Shown here one piece after another: positions 21,621 through 33,155 of a stretch of DNA of 64,000 nt. The notes beneath the pieces were generated by a model. It did not search any database. It saw nothing but the letters and a program-made list of their open reading frames with translations, and was not told the DNA's origin. Where the stretch lies: NCBI RefSeq assembly GCF_000715075.1, contig NC_134100.1, positions 27,944,042-28,008,041 of the forward strand, written 5' to 3'. The position numbers and the translations under genes were made by a program. Within the stretch, counting starts at the first letter, position 1; each line of letters begins with the position of its first letter. This DNA is from Nicotiana tabacum. Taxonomy: Eukaryota > Streptophyta > Magnoliopsida > Solanales > Solanaceae.

Positions 21621-23451
21621 CATTTTTACAGGAAAAAAACTTGTTTATATCCATTTTGCAAAATACTTATTTAAACTCAATAATTTAATGTTAAGAGTTA
21701 CTACAAAATCAAGCTAAATGTATATTATTTAATAATGATAGAGCAATAAACTTTGTATGATTGAACAAATATTTTATATTCATTAATTGGTGCAAACAAA
21801 GTTGTTTTTTTCGTTTTTTCCATCAAAATACATGAAGTTACTAAAATAAAGTTACAAGTTGAAGTGAAAATATATTAAATTATCATGTTAGTTCATATAA
21901 CTAATAGAATGTCCTATTAAGTGAGTATAGTTTTTACGTGTATAAATTTTTCAAAATATTATAAAAACAATTGTGTATATATTTTTATATCGTTAATGTG
22001 CATAAAACTTACTATCATTAGAAAGGTTTGTCTCTTATGAAACCTTGGTGGTGCCTTTTTTATTTTTATTTTAGTTTTAATAACACTAGGTTTAATTGAG
22101 AAGTCAATGTTTAGTATTTTTATATTATAGCGTTAAAACAACGCCACTATGTGGGCTCTCGTGGAAAATGGGTGGTCCGTACCGCTCGTCCCCGTAGCGT
22201 GTGGACCTATGGGCCGTTATTGACTCTGACTTGCTGCATAATTGCTGATGACGGTTTCCTTTTTCGCAATTTTATTATTATTCATCTTCAAATGGAATGT
22301 TTCTTGGTTCCCTTTTTTGTTTTTAGCTTTTTTCATTTTTTTTCTTTTATTTTTTAGGGGTTATATTTCTATTAAACTAATGGAATATTGATGTTAGTGG
22401 GTAGAGTTATTCTATACTTATGCTATTGCAAGAAAATATATATGCTATGAAATAATCGAGTTACACATAAATTGACCGGGATATTGTCCTTGCCAAAAAA
22501 AAAAAAAGGTAGCAATGTTTTGCTTTAGATAAATATATATCATTTTGTTCTATTCACCTACTTTAATTCAAACAACATAATGTCATTTAATAATGCAAAA
22601 CTAAACGAAAAGAGTAGTTGGTATTTTTCTATCTCCAATATAGGTATCTATATTTTGGAATGCAAAATTAGCTTATTCATGTATTTTCGTTACCTAGAAA
22701 TTTTATTTAGTTTCAATTAATTATAAACAAATAATAAGTTAATTTTAATAACATTTTTTCCGTTGTTATTGCAAAATAAATAATATCTTAATCTAAGATA
22801 TGCTTTGCCCTTTAATCCTTTCTTATCACCGTATGAATAATTAGATAAATTTGTGGTGTCAAAGGTCAACTACAAGCAATATTTATCATGAAAGTCCTTT
22901 TCTTAAATGATTGAGTTTTAATTGCTAGAACTTTAAAATTTGTAATGACAAAAAATTACTTTAATTTCGTTAACATCATCTCATATGATACAAAATTTAT
23001 ATAGCAACATACTATCAAAACCGAAAAAACTTACTCAAATTAGTAACCAAAAAAGTTAATCAAAGCTTTATGAGAATCTTTATGAATCTTCTCATCTCTG
23101 AAATCCCACTCCTAATAGGCCTAATACTTAGGTTTTGCCTAGAGGCGAGGATAACACATTACACTGGAAAAGGCTGCTCGGCTTTATGCTATTGTTGTAA
23201 AGCTCCATGCATTTATAAAATTAATTCGGACTAAAATTTTAGTTTAAAAATATATTTCAATTAGTTCCGAGCCATGCGAACCACACGAGTATAATAAGGT
23301 TGAGAAAACACTTGAGTATAATTATATGATCAAAGGATAAGATTTGATGTAACAGAAGTGTAGAGGAAAAACAAGAACAGGGAACAAAGTAATGAAACCA
23401 CTCCCAAGCATTTGGATTTGGAAGTGGTGTGTCGCGCCAAAAGGAAGCGTG
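21621..23451. other. AT-rich intergenic DNA, no gene recognised
   Basis: Mostly AT-rich. The one compositional exception is about 22145-22260, which is GC-richer (GTGGACCTATGGGCCGTTAT) and looks unlike its surroundings, but I recognise no domain in it. Confidence 0.5.
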
Positions 23452-23600
23452 CAGAGGCGGATCTAGTATTCTGGAAAGATGGATGCGCCAATGATTTTAA
23501 AATAAATATAAAATTTGATGACATAAATTTTTACAGTGCAATGACTTAGGAAGCAAAAAATAATTAGTTGCATTATCACAAAAAAGAAAATACCATCAAT
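23452..23600 (-). mobile_element. Putative 3' terminus of the hAT transposon
   Basis: CAGAGGCGGATCTAG at 23452 resembles hAT terminal repeats. Together with the transposase stop at 23601 it suggests the element ends here. The 8 bp outside are GAAGCGTG; the other end lies beyond the window, so the duplication cannot be checked. Confidence 0.45.
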
Positions 23601-25079
23601 TTACAATTGTACTCGACAAGTTTTTATACTTTGAAAACGATCTATAATAGCATCATTACTTACAGTTGCAAATACTTTACGCTCTATATTGCAAACTAAA
23701 CAACCATTCAAATATTCTTCACTAATGCTATTACGTAGGTCATTTTTTATGAGCTTCATTGAGGAGAATGTTCTTTCCACGCTTGCAGTAGCAACATGTA
23801 GAATCAAAGTAAGCTTCACAAGTAAATAAACATGACACCAAATTTGATCCAATTTTGTCTTTGCTATCACTATAGCAAGATCCTTAATTCCCTTCAAGTT
23901 GACAAACTTGCTATCACATGTTCGAGCATAGACAATGAAACTATCAAGCTGAAAACTGAGATCTCGAAGCTTGTTGTCATCAAACTCACTTGGATAATAC
24001 TTGGCCAACTTCATTATTCTGTCTTTGTCAAAATTAGCAAATGAATCAACCGGATTCAAGCAAGTCATACCAAGGAGTAAGTCACTAGTCACTACATCAA
24101 AGTGGCTATTTATCTCATGAAGTTGCAAATTAATAACTGCATAAAATATTTCCACATGAAAGTGATGTGCATAAGAAATGCCAGACTTCTTACGCTTCGA
24201 TCTTGGATAGTCTTCATCCATTTTGGAAATCATAATATTATGTTTACCAGAAAATGGGTAAACCTCATTCATCAAAGACTCCAATTCACTTTCTCTCATC
24301 GTTTGCACTCTTGTCTTTGCAAGGTCAAGCAAGCTCATAGTATTGACGATGTCTTGATCCTTTTTTTTGTAAAGCTTTTCCCAATTAATTTGTAAGAAGT
24401 AACATCTTGAACATCAAGTGCAACACAAATACAAATACAAATTCAAATTCATGAATATTGTCCAAAAGATTTTTTGCTGCAAATCTCTCAAGAGAATGAG
24501 AACTATTATGTTGCATATCTTTAAACACATTAATAATCGAAGAAAATATGATCATGAAAATTTCCAAGGTCATAAAATGGGATCTCCAACGAGTATCACC
24601 CGGTCGTTGGAGTCCACATTCTTGATTCAATCCTTTCCCAATAAGTATTTCTCCAGATCTAAGTAATTCTTCCAGCTTCTCTACGTGGTGTTGTCGAAGT
24701 AATTCCACGTGTTCAAAAGATACTCCAATAGTATTCAATGCATTGGTGAGAACATCAAAAAAATTATTCACATCCGGGTGCTTTTTTGAAAGAGCTACAA
24801 GTGTCAATTACAACTGAAGGGCAAAACAATGTACACAATATGCAGATGGGGCGTCTTTTAAAATCAAAGACTTCAGGCCATTTATTCTTTCTTGCATATT
24901 ACTAGCTTCGTCATAACCTTGTCCACGTAGCTTGGATAAACTTAATGAGTGAACGAAAAGCAAATCATTAATTATTTTTTGTAATGATAGTGCAGATGTA
25001 TCATTCACGTGGACAATACTAAAAAAGCGATCTATCACCTCCCCACTTTTACTAACATATCATATAACTAGGGCTATTT
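23601..25079 (-). pseudogene. hAT transposase, C-terminal part (ZMYM1/DUF4371-like)
   Basis: Read right to left, three blocks form one transposase: 25079-24808 (IDRFFSIVHVND, LRGQGYDEASNMQ, SAYCVHCFALQL), 24807-24385 (QRPGDTRWRSHF) and 24338-23601, ending in the hAT dimerisation region (ATASVERTFSSMKLIKNDLR). Such proteins excise and integrate hAT elements. The frame is broken by a TGA near the right edge, a TAA between the first two blocks, another TAA at the end of the second block and a shift at a run of eight A just after it. The right edge is cut by the foldback element; coding resumes at 63509. Confidence 0.85.
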
Positions 25080-26369
25080 TGTCACGCCCCGAACCTGGGG
25101 GACGAGACCAGCACCCGGTGCCTCACCTAATCTAGCATACCAACTTACGACTAAGGGACTCTGAACATAAGAATGTTATACTTTGGCCATGGGGCCACAT
25201 TGCAAGACAATTTGCGAAGCAAAATATAAAACTAAACGAAACTAGCATTGACTAAACGTCAATATAAAGCTTGACCGACAAGGACGTCATAACTACTACA
25301 ACTGACAAACCAACAAAATATATATACAAGGCCTACAAGCCCAACATACTGTACTAACTGACAGGATATATCTACAAGCCTCTACTGATGGATGTACTGT
25401 GATTGGAATAGGGCCCCGACCTACCGATAATATATATACATACATACAGAAGACGTACACAAAACCCTAGACCCGGTAACTCCGAAGGACGTGGAGCTTA
25501 CCATTCAGGCTGAACTCAGGCAACACCTAATGAGGAGGTCTATCTGTTTGTCTATCTGAACCTGCACGCATGAAATGCAGCGTCCCCAGAAAAAGGACAT
25601 CAGTACGAAATAATGTACCGAGTATGTAAGGCAATAAAATAACTGAAAGCTGAAACTGAACTAATAATATAATAACTGAAAGTAACTGGGAGTCAAAGAT
25701 GATCTGGAGATATACTTACCTACTGATACAGACTCAACTCTCTCAATATAGTAAGTAAAATAAATGTCCGGACCTATAAGGCTCGGTACGTGTAACTGCT
25801 CGGCCGTAGTAGGCTTGTTCATAGGCGCTAGGCCATACTAGGCTCTGTATCTCAGCCATTCTGGGTTCACTAATAGGCGCTCGACCATAGTAGGCTCGGT
25901 ATATAACTTACCATCTGATCAGAGGTTGCCCAATAAGATCTTGCCCACCAATAGCTTGATGGGGTTGAAAATACTGTATATATGTAGACCCTCTTCTCTC
26001 TTGACTGAAAGAAGACAATACTCAATTGAATATAAAGTCCCGATAAGGGAGGATACTGTAACTTATGAGACTAGGATAATGTACATAAGTTTAGGAATAC
26101 GAACTTCTCTTTATGACTAGTTATCAAACTCATGTAGTTACGGGATCATGCCAAAATATAGAAAGGTTTAGCCTTAACATACCTTATCACAATCTTTCCA
26201 ATTACCAAGTTGAACTCGCCTCTTCGCACCTTAATCTATAACAACAATAATAATACTATCATTAAGCTACGAAAGGTACAACTATCGCATAACGAACGAC
26301 AAACTTATTTTGTATTAAAACGGGCAGCATCTCCCCTATAATCCTTACTTCCTCCAAATTCAAGATAAC
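25080..26369. repeat. Left arm of the foldback element
   Basis: Text such as CCATGGGGCCACATTGCAA, CATGAAATGCAGCGTCCCC, CTCGGCCGTAGTAGGCTTG and GATCATGCCAAAATATAG reappears inverted in the right arm. Coding potential is absent. Confidence 0.85.
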
Positions 26370-26557
26370 CCGAAAATGCAGGGTGGTAGGCTGGTCGTTT
26401 GTCGTACCATTTTCGGTCTGTTTGACACTACTGCGGTGGTCGTTTTGTGTATGAAGAGATTGGGGTGTGTTGGGCTATTTTGTAGTATTTTGTGGTGTAT
26501 ATAAGGTTGGAAAATAATGTATATATGTTGTTATTGTTGTGTTCTTGTGTTATTGGT
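26370..26557. other. Loop of the foldback element
   Basis: 188 bp of single-copy sequence between the arms, GT-rich on its right side (GGTGTATATAAGG, TTGTTATTGTTGTG). The TATATAAGG could be a TATA box but nothing else supports a promoter. Confidence 0.6.
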
Positions 26558-27486
26558 GTTATCTTGAATTTGGAGTAAGTAAGGACTATAGGGGAGATGC
26601 TGTCCGTTTTAATACAAAATAAACATGTCGTTCGTTGTGCGATAGCTGTACATTTCATAGCTTAATGATAATATTATTATCGTTGTTATATATTAAGGTA
26701 TGAAGAGGCGAGTTCAACTTGGTAATTGGAAAGATTGTGATAAGATATGTTAAGACTAAATCTTTCTTCATTTTGGCATGATCCCATAACTACATAAGTT
26801 TGATAACGAGGCATAAAGAGAAGCTCACATTCCTGAACTTATGTACATTATCCTAATCTCATAAGTTATAATATCCTCCCTTATCAGGACTTTATATTCA
26901 ATTGACTATTGTCTTCTTTCAGTCAAGAGAGTAGAGGCTCTCTCTATATATATACAATATTACAATATTTCACCCCCATCGAGCTATCGGTGGGCATGCC
27001 CCTATTGGGCAACCTTTGATCAGATGGTAAGTTATATACCGAGCCTACTGTGGCTGAACGCTTATGAGCAAGCCCAAAATGGCCAAGATACAGAGCCTAG
27101 TATGGCCGAGCGCCTATGAGTGAGCCTACTACGGCTAAGCAGTTACACGTACCGAGCTTTATAGGGCCGGACATTTATTTTACTTACTATATTGAGAGAG
27201 TTGAGTCAGTATCAGTAGGTAAGTATATCTCCAGATCATCTTTGACTCCTAATTATTTTCAGTTATTATATTATCAGTTCAGTTTCAGCCTTCAGTTATT
27301 TTATTGCCTTACATACTCGGTACATTATTTCGTACTAACGTCCCTTTTTTGGGGATGGTGCATTTCATGTGTGCAGGTTCAAATAGAGAGATGGTTAGAC
27401 CTCCTCTGTAGGTGTTGCCCGAGTTCAGCCTGATCAGTAAGCTCCACATCCTTCGAAGTTGCCAGGTCTAGGGTTTTGTGTATATC
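26558..27486. repeat. Right arm of the foldback element, inner part
   Basis: Inverse of about 25450-26369. It is interrupted at 27487 by the Athila LTR and resumes at 63137; ATATC at 27482-27486 is the Athila target duplication. Confidence 0.85.
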
Positions 27487-27681
27487 TGATAAGTAGGGAT
27501 TTTGAGCGCTTATTTGCTCTCTTTTACTTGCGTTTTAGCTCAAAATAGCTTAAAGGTATTCCCAAGAACTAATGAAATGTGCTTTCGTGCATGAATATTG
27601 GGAAACAAGCCAAAGAAGTCAAAATCAACTCATATAGGAGTCGAGATTAGACAAGGACCAAAACAATGCAAAAAGGCCTAC

Positions 27682-28088
27682 AGTGCGGACCACACAATAC
27701 TGTGTACGACCGCAAACAATGAAAGAGTACTGTCAGATTTCCTTCAGAGTATGCGGACCACGCAATTATTGTGTGGCCGCATAAGAGGAGATTCAGAGAG
27801 TCAGTTTTTGGGCAGGCTAGAGATATGTGGACCGTACCATAATTGTGCGTCCGTAGGATGACAAGTGCGGCTGCACTCATAATTATGCATTCCGCAGAAG
27901 AGAAGAATCAGAGAGCCATGTTCCAATCCAAGTTCAAGTGTGCGACCACACTCAGAATTGTGCAGTCCGCACAATCAAATGAAGTGCGGCCGCATCCACT
28001 TTTACGCGACCGCAGAAGGCCCAGTTGACCAGTCAAGCTCAAAGTGCGGATTGAACACAGAATTGTGCGGCCGCACAACCTCCGCATG
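27682..28088. repeat. Paired GCGGNCCGC palindrome array, Athila 5' LTR
   Basis: About six dyads of the form (A)GTGCGGNCCGCAC, a spacer like TCAGAATTG, then TGCGGNCCGCA, spaced roughly 55 bp apart. The words have decayed here (for example GTGCGACCACAC), mostly by single changes. Confidence 0.8.
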
Positions 28089-28117
28089 AGCATTTTTGTT
28101 AGATATTTTCAGCTTAG

Positions 28118-28125
28118 TATAAATA
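28118..28125 (+). promoter_or_regulatory. TATA box of the Athila 5' LTR
   Basis: TATAAATA in AGTATAAATAGAAC, just after the palindrome array. The same box is at 62206-62213 in the 3' LTR, so it is a shared LTR promoter feature. Confidence 0.7.
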
Positions 28126-29046
28126 GAACTTTTTATCATTTTTAGGTTAAGTTGTATCAGTGTAGAGCACCTAAGCCATTTTTCTTTATTGTTTTGAGTA
28201 ATATTGTACTAGATTAGCTTCTAAACATTAGGTTTTCTTTCCCTAATCAATTATTATGCATTCTATCTTAATTTCTTCTTTAATTTCTTCATTTTTCATG
28301 AGTAGCTAAATTTCTAGCTATGGTTGTGACCCAACCCTAGTGTGGATACTTAATGGGTATTTGATTTAAGGCTTGTTTGTAATTGGGTTAGTGATATTTA
28401 GCCTAGTTCTTGCTAGAATCCAAGAATTAATGGTTGCAAATATTGATTCATGCCTAATTGACTTAGTTTCTACTTGAGAAAGAGAGACTAAGTCTAGGAA
28501 AACTTGGTTAATAAGAAATCGGGTGAACTCAAGAAATTGATAGCCCCAATTAAAGGGTCAAATCTAGAGATAGTAAGACCCAACTTGAGCAATATATCAC
28601 TTGTTTTGTGCAATACCCATTTGGACTTGAGAAAGTTAAATTCGGCAAAATCACTCAAACTATCAAGAGGTATAGATTGGGTAATTGCTATATTACAACC
28701 CAGACCAATCAAACTTGCCCAGTTGCCCTAGAGTTTACAACCTATTAGGTAACCACCTAGGTGGAAGTCACGACCCTAGATCTTTTATCATTTGAAAAAC
28801 AACCAAAACCAAAAATATTGTCTTCTAGTTTTATAATTGCAATCAATAGCTTAAAGTAGAAGTAGAAACAACAAACAAGAATGTTGAAGCATAATTTGAG
28901 GCACATCATACAATTACACTAAATATATATCTAATCCCAATTCTAACTCCCTGTGGACTTGACCCCGACTTGCGTTGGGTTTTTATTATTGCTTCGGCCG
29001 CCTCACTACCTATATTTGTGGTGTGAGTTTGGACGACATCAATTTT

Positions 29047-29071
29047 TGGTGTCGTTTCCGAGGATCAAACC
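29047..29071 (+). other. Athila primer-binding site (tRNA-Asp type)
   Basis: TGGTGTCGTTTCCGAGGATC, directly after the LTR, matches the complement of the tRNA-Asp 3' end used by Athila elements, apart from changes that are mostly C-to-T or G-to-A. Confidence 0.75.
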
Positions 29072-29189
29072 TGAGTCACCCGTGTGGCAAGCGAGAATAC
29101 TCACCCACTTCTACCAAGAGCGGCAGCGCATCAGGTGTTGCCGAACAAGGGTTAAGCAAGTGCTATAGTCCCGCCCCGCATTAGGGCGG

Positions 29190-30133
29190 GCAACTTCCAA
29201 ATCACCAATGTGATGCTTACACTACTTGAGCAACAGGGATTCTTCACTGGGGCTCTGAGTCAAAATGCTTACAAGCATCTCAAAGGGTTCGTCGATACTT
29301 GTTGGGGGAGCAAGCAAACCAATGTCTCCGAGGACGTGCTGAGGTTAGGGCTATTTCCCTTTTCTCTACGGGGAAAGGCATTGGACTGGTTAGGAGACTG
29401 CCCAATCATTCCATTCATACATGGGATGAGTTGGTGGAAATATTCATTGCCAAATTCTTCTCTCAGGGGCATATGGGGACACTATGGGATGATATTCTTG
29501 CATTCAAGCAAGAGCCAAATGAGCCATTGCACGAGATTTGAGAAAGATATTGTACCATGGTTAAAGAATGCCCGAATAATGATATGACCGAGGCCATGAT
29601 CCAACAAACCTTCTATAGGGGGATCAACTCAACAAATCAATGTGTGGTAAATTAACTCGCCGATGGGAACTTCATGAGCACGCCTTATGCTGAAGCTTGT
29701 GAAATTTTGGATGAGATTGCGGATACCTCATCGGCATGGCAAAGTCGAGCCAATGTCCCTCAAGGTGACCCAAATGTCATTCACCTACACAAGGAACTTC
29801 ATGATCATGGGCAAGCTATTGCCGAGTTGACAACTACAATGAACCAATTGGCCAAAGCTTAACTTCAACAAGTGAATGCAATGGAAGGTGTGAATATGAT
29901 GATGAATAAGAGACGACAAAAAGGTCAACAAATGCAAAGCCGTCCGGAACAATTCATGCAAGATGATAGTGAGTATGACTAAGGTGATTCGTTCAATGAG
30001 CAAGAAGAAGAAGTGCAATATGTCAACAATTATCAAGGTCAAAGAAACAATGCTCAAAGGACAAAATCAACAACAATGGCGGTCACAATGAAACCAAGGA
30101 AATTAGAGCAACCAAAACCACCAAGGCAATTGG
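29190..30133 (+). pseudogene. Athila gag, first part
   Basis: Recognisable Athila capsid text is spread over frames: LLEQQGFFTGALSQNAYKHL, GKALDWL, TWDELVEIFIAKFFSQGHM, DDILAFKQEPNEPLHE, YAEACEILDEIADTSSAWQ. A shift near 29390 and a TGA at about 29539 break it. It stops at the Tekay junction near 30133. Confidence 0.75.
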
Positions 30134-30783
30134 CTCGATTGGCGTGCGCAGTTCGGGCGCGTAGCCGGAAAGTTTTTATGTTAGAATATGTGAATCATGT
30201 GAAACATTTGATGAATTTTGGTATTAATATGCATAATGTTGACTTCAGTCAACATTTTGGGTAAACGGACCCGGACCTGTGATTCGACGGTCCCGGAGGG
30301 TCCGTAGAAAAATATGGGACTTGGGCGTGTGCCCGGAATCAAATTCTTAGGTTCCAAGCCCGAGAAATGAATTTTTGAAAGAAATTATTTTTCTCAAATT
30401 TGATATGAAAATTTGAAATGAAAAGGGGGTTAGAAAATATAGGTATCGGGCTCGTATTTTGGTTCTGACGCCCGATACAAGTCTTAAATATGTGTTAAGC
30501 ACTATAAGTAAAGTTTGGCTAAAAACGGACGTCATATGACGTGTTTCGGACTAAAAATGGAGAGTTTGAGTTATGAAAGTTGAAGAAAGAAAATCATGTG
30601 TTTGAGGCTTGATCCTATGTATATGATGTTATTTTGGCGATTTGATCGCACGAGTAAGTCCGTAAGATGTTTTTAAGGTTGTGTGCATGTTTGGTTTGGA
30701 GCCTCGAGGGCTCGGGTGAGTTTTGAATGGGGCCCGGGAGGTCTTGGACTTAAGAAATATGCAGGTTCAGGTGTTGCAGACAC

Positions 30784-30970
30784 CAGCGCGGCCGCGGTCA
30801 TTTCCGCGCGGTCGCGATGCATTTTTGTGCGGTCCGCATGGCTGAGTCTGAGGGCTAGGGTTTCAGGTTAACCAGCGCGGCCGCGCACCAAAACAGTGCG
30901 GTCCGCGCTGGAAGGGTTCAGAGAAGCCCCACTTTTCTCCCACTCGGCGCGGCCGCAACACATTTTTGTG
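30784..30970. repeat. GCGCGGCCGC/GCGGTCCGC word cluster, Tekay 5' LTR
   Basis: Three dyads, for example AGCGCGGCCGCGCACC then AGTGCGGTCCGCGCTGG. This is the same word class as in the Athila LTRs, in a different retrotransposon lineage. The matching 3' LTR cluster is at 38923-39140. Confidence 0.85.
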
Positions 30971-31970
30971 TGGTTCGCGCCAGGTCCTCAGAAAGGTATA
31001 CAAGTTCGGAAAATCTCAGTCATTTTTCACTTTTCAAAAACCCAAAACCTAAGAGGCTATTTTCCAAACAACTTTTTTCTCCAAAACGATTGGTAAGTGA
31101 TTTCTAACTTAATTTCTTTATTCCTTAACATCTTTTAACATAATTTCAACTTCAAATCAAAGATTTTCATGGGGAAAATTGGGTGTTTTGGGTAGAACCT
31201 AGGTTTTCTACAAATTGAAAAGTTGGACCTCAATTTGGGGTCCGATTTAAAAACAAATCATATATTGGGATTCATGGGGGAATGGGTAACCGGGTTTTGA
31301 TCCGAACCTCGAGTTTCGACCACGTGGGTCCGGGGGTATTTTTGACCTTTTTGGGAAAAACCTTTGAAAAATCTATTTTCATGCATTGGGGATGATTCAT
31401 TTAGTAATTATTAATGTGATTAAGTAACTTATGACTAGATTCGAGCGGTTTGGTGGTGGAATCAAGAGGTAAAGCCGTACTAGAAGCGTGAGTTGAGTTT
31501 GGAGCATTCGAGGTAAGTGTTTGTTCTAACTTTGGCTTGAGGGAATAGGATTAGGATGATATTTGCTACTTGCTAATGTGGAGTACGGTGTATAGGCATG
31601 GTGACGGTTATCTATGCACCGGAGTCTAGCATGACCGTGAGTCTTGATTGCTTTTAATTCGAATAATGTGACATAAGCTCCTTGTTTATTTGATGAGTTT
31701 CATATAATGTGAACGGTTGAGGTAAAATTGTGATTGGTGTACTTTTGGAGCGTTAGCTTGAACATGAAGGTGTTAGTTGAGAAAGAATGGATTTAAAAAG
31801 GAGAATGTGTTGTGAATACTCCCTTGCCGGGATGTGTAGACTGATATATATACTCTCCCTTGTCGGGATATTTTGGGCTGTTAGTTGTACCCTTGCCGGG
31901 TTAAAGGTATTGAGTTGTTATTCTCCCCTAAAGAGGTATACTATATGAAGTCAGATATTATGAACTATAT

Positions 31971-32330
31971 TATGGGATCGTGTGGCACGCCGTCCACTTA
32001 TATATGATATTATGGGATCGTGTGGCACGCCGTCCACTTATATATGATATTATGGGATCGTGTGACACGCCGTCCACTTATATATGATATTATGGGATCG
32101 TGTGGCACGCCGTCCACTTATATATGATATTATGGGATCGCGTGGCACGCCGTCCACTTATATATGATATTATGGGATCGTGTGGCACGCTGTCCACTTA
32201 TATATGATATTATGGGATCGTGTGGCACACCGTCCACTTATATATGATATTATGGGATCGTGTGGCACGCCGTCCACTTATATATGATATTATGGGATCG
32301 TGTGGCACGCCGTCCACTTATATATGATAT
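31971..32330. repeat. 40-bp minisatellite, nine copies, in the Tekay 5' LTR
   Basis: Units start TATGGGATCGTGTGGCACGC and continue CGTCCACTTATATATGATAT. Copies begin at 31971, 32011, 32051, 32091, 32131, 32171, 32211, 32251 and 32291. The 3' LTR has only three. Confidence 0.97.
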
Positions 32331-32962
32331 TATATTTTTATCTGTTACTCCCTGATAGCATGTCCCCTCCCAGTTTTACTTTTTATTATCTTGTTATTGT
32401 TTTCTTGCACTTGTTGTATATATATCTGTACAGGTTAAATGTGGTAGGTACTGTCTAGCCTCGTCACTACTTCACCGGGGTTAGGCCAGGCACTTACCAG
32501 CACATGGGGTCGGTTGTGCTGATGCTACACTCTGTGCATTTTTGTGCACAGATCAGGGAGCAACTTACGAACCACATCAGTAGGATTTCTGGGAGCTATG
32601 TTCAGTCCAGGGACTCTCGAGGTAGCCTAGCTGGCGTTCGCAGGCCGAAGTCCCTTTCCATGTTTTTCGTTTGTTCATCTTGTATCAGACAAACATGATG
32701 TATTTCCTTTCAGACCTTGTTTGTAGTATTCTATAGTAGTCCGTGAGCTAGTGACACCAGACCTTGGGTAGTGATGTGTATTAAACTTCCGCACTTTTGG
32801 TTTTCAGTTGCTTTAGATTTAAAGTCTTCCGCTTAAATTTTGTCTCGTTTATTATATTGTTTGAAAGAAAGCAGGAAAGGTGTTTTAAATATTTGGCTTG
32901 CCTAGCTCCGATAGTAGGCGCCATCACGACACCCGATGGTGGGAATCCGGGTCGTGACAAGT

Positions 32963-32974
32963 TGGTATCAGAGC
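32963..32974 (+). other. Tekay primer-binding site (initiator tRNA-Met)
   Basis: TGGTATCAGAGC, three bases after the 5' LTR, is the standard initiator-Met primer site of chromoviruses. Confidence 0.9.
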
Positions 32975-33155
32975 ACTAGGTTACTTAGGTCTCACAACTC
33001 ACAGACAAGCTCAGTAGAGTCTGAGGGATCGGTACGGAGACGTCTGTATTTATCCCGCAGAGGCTACTGAGTTAGGAAAACTTCACCTTGTTCATTCTTG
33101 TCGTGCGATTCTGTTTCTCAAGTACTGATTGTCTTTCCACTCTGTTCTTTCGCAG

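Larger units (their letters stand above)
27487..29041 (+). repeat. Athila 5' LTR
   Basis: 1555 bp from TGATAAGTAGGGATTTTG to ACGACATCA. It contains the palindromic word array (27682-28088) and TATAAATA at 28118-28125. It is colinear with 61591-63131 with many substitutions. Confidence 0.92.
30134..32959 (+). repeat. Tekay 5' LTR, missing its first 80 bp
   Basis: Colinear with 38270-40917. The outer 80 bp seen in the 3' LTR (38190-38269) are absent, and the junction to Athila shares only TTG. It ends GGGTCGTGACA. It contains palindromic words (30784-30970) and nine copies of a 40-bp repeat. Confidence 0.88.

Noticed and set aside
22151..22357. 68-codon ORF in the GC-richer island
   Set aside because: No domain is recognised, and its second half is low-complexity Phe-rich sequence from a T-run.
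25080..27486. Two LTRs in inverted orientation
   Set aside because: The arms are joined by a short loop, no purine tract, primer site or coding region is present, and both outer ends match each other. A foldback element fits better, though an LTR origin for the arms is not excluded.
31971..32330. CRISPR-like regular repeats
   Set aside because: Units are adjacent with no unique spacers, inside a plant LTR. The arrays at 20231-21106 and 54010-55985 are rejected for the same reason.
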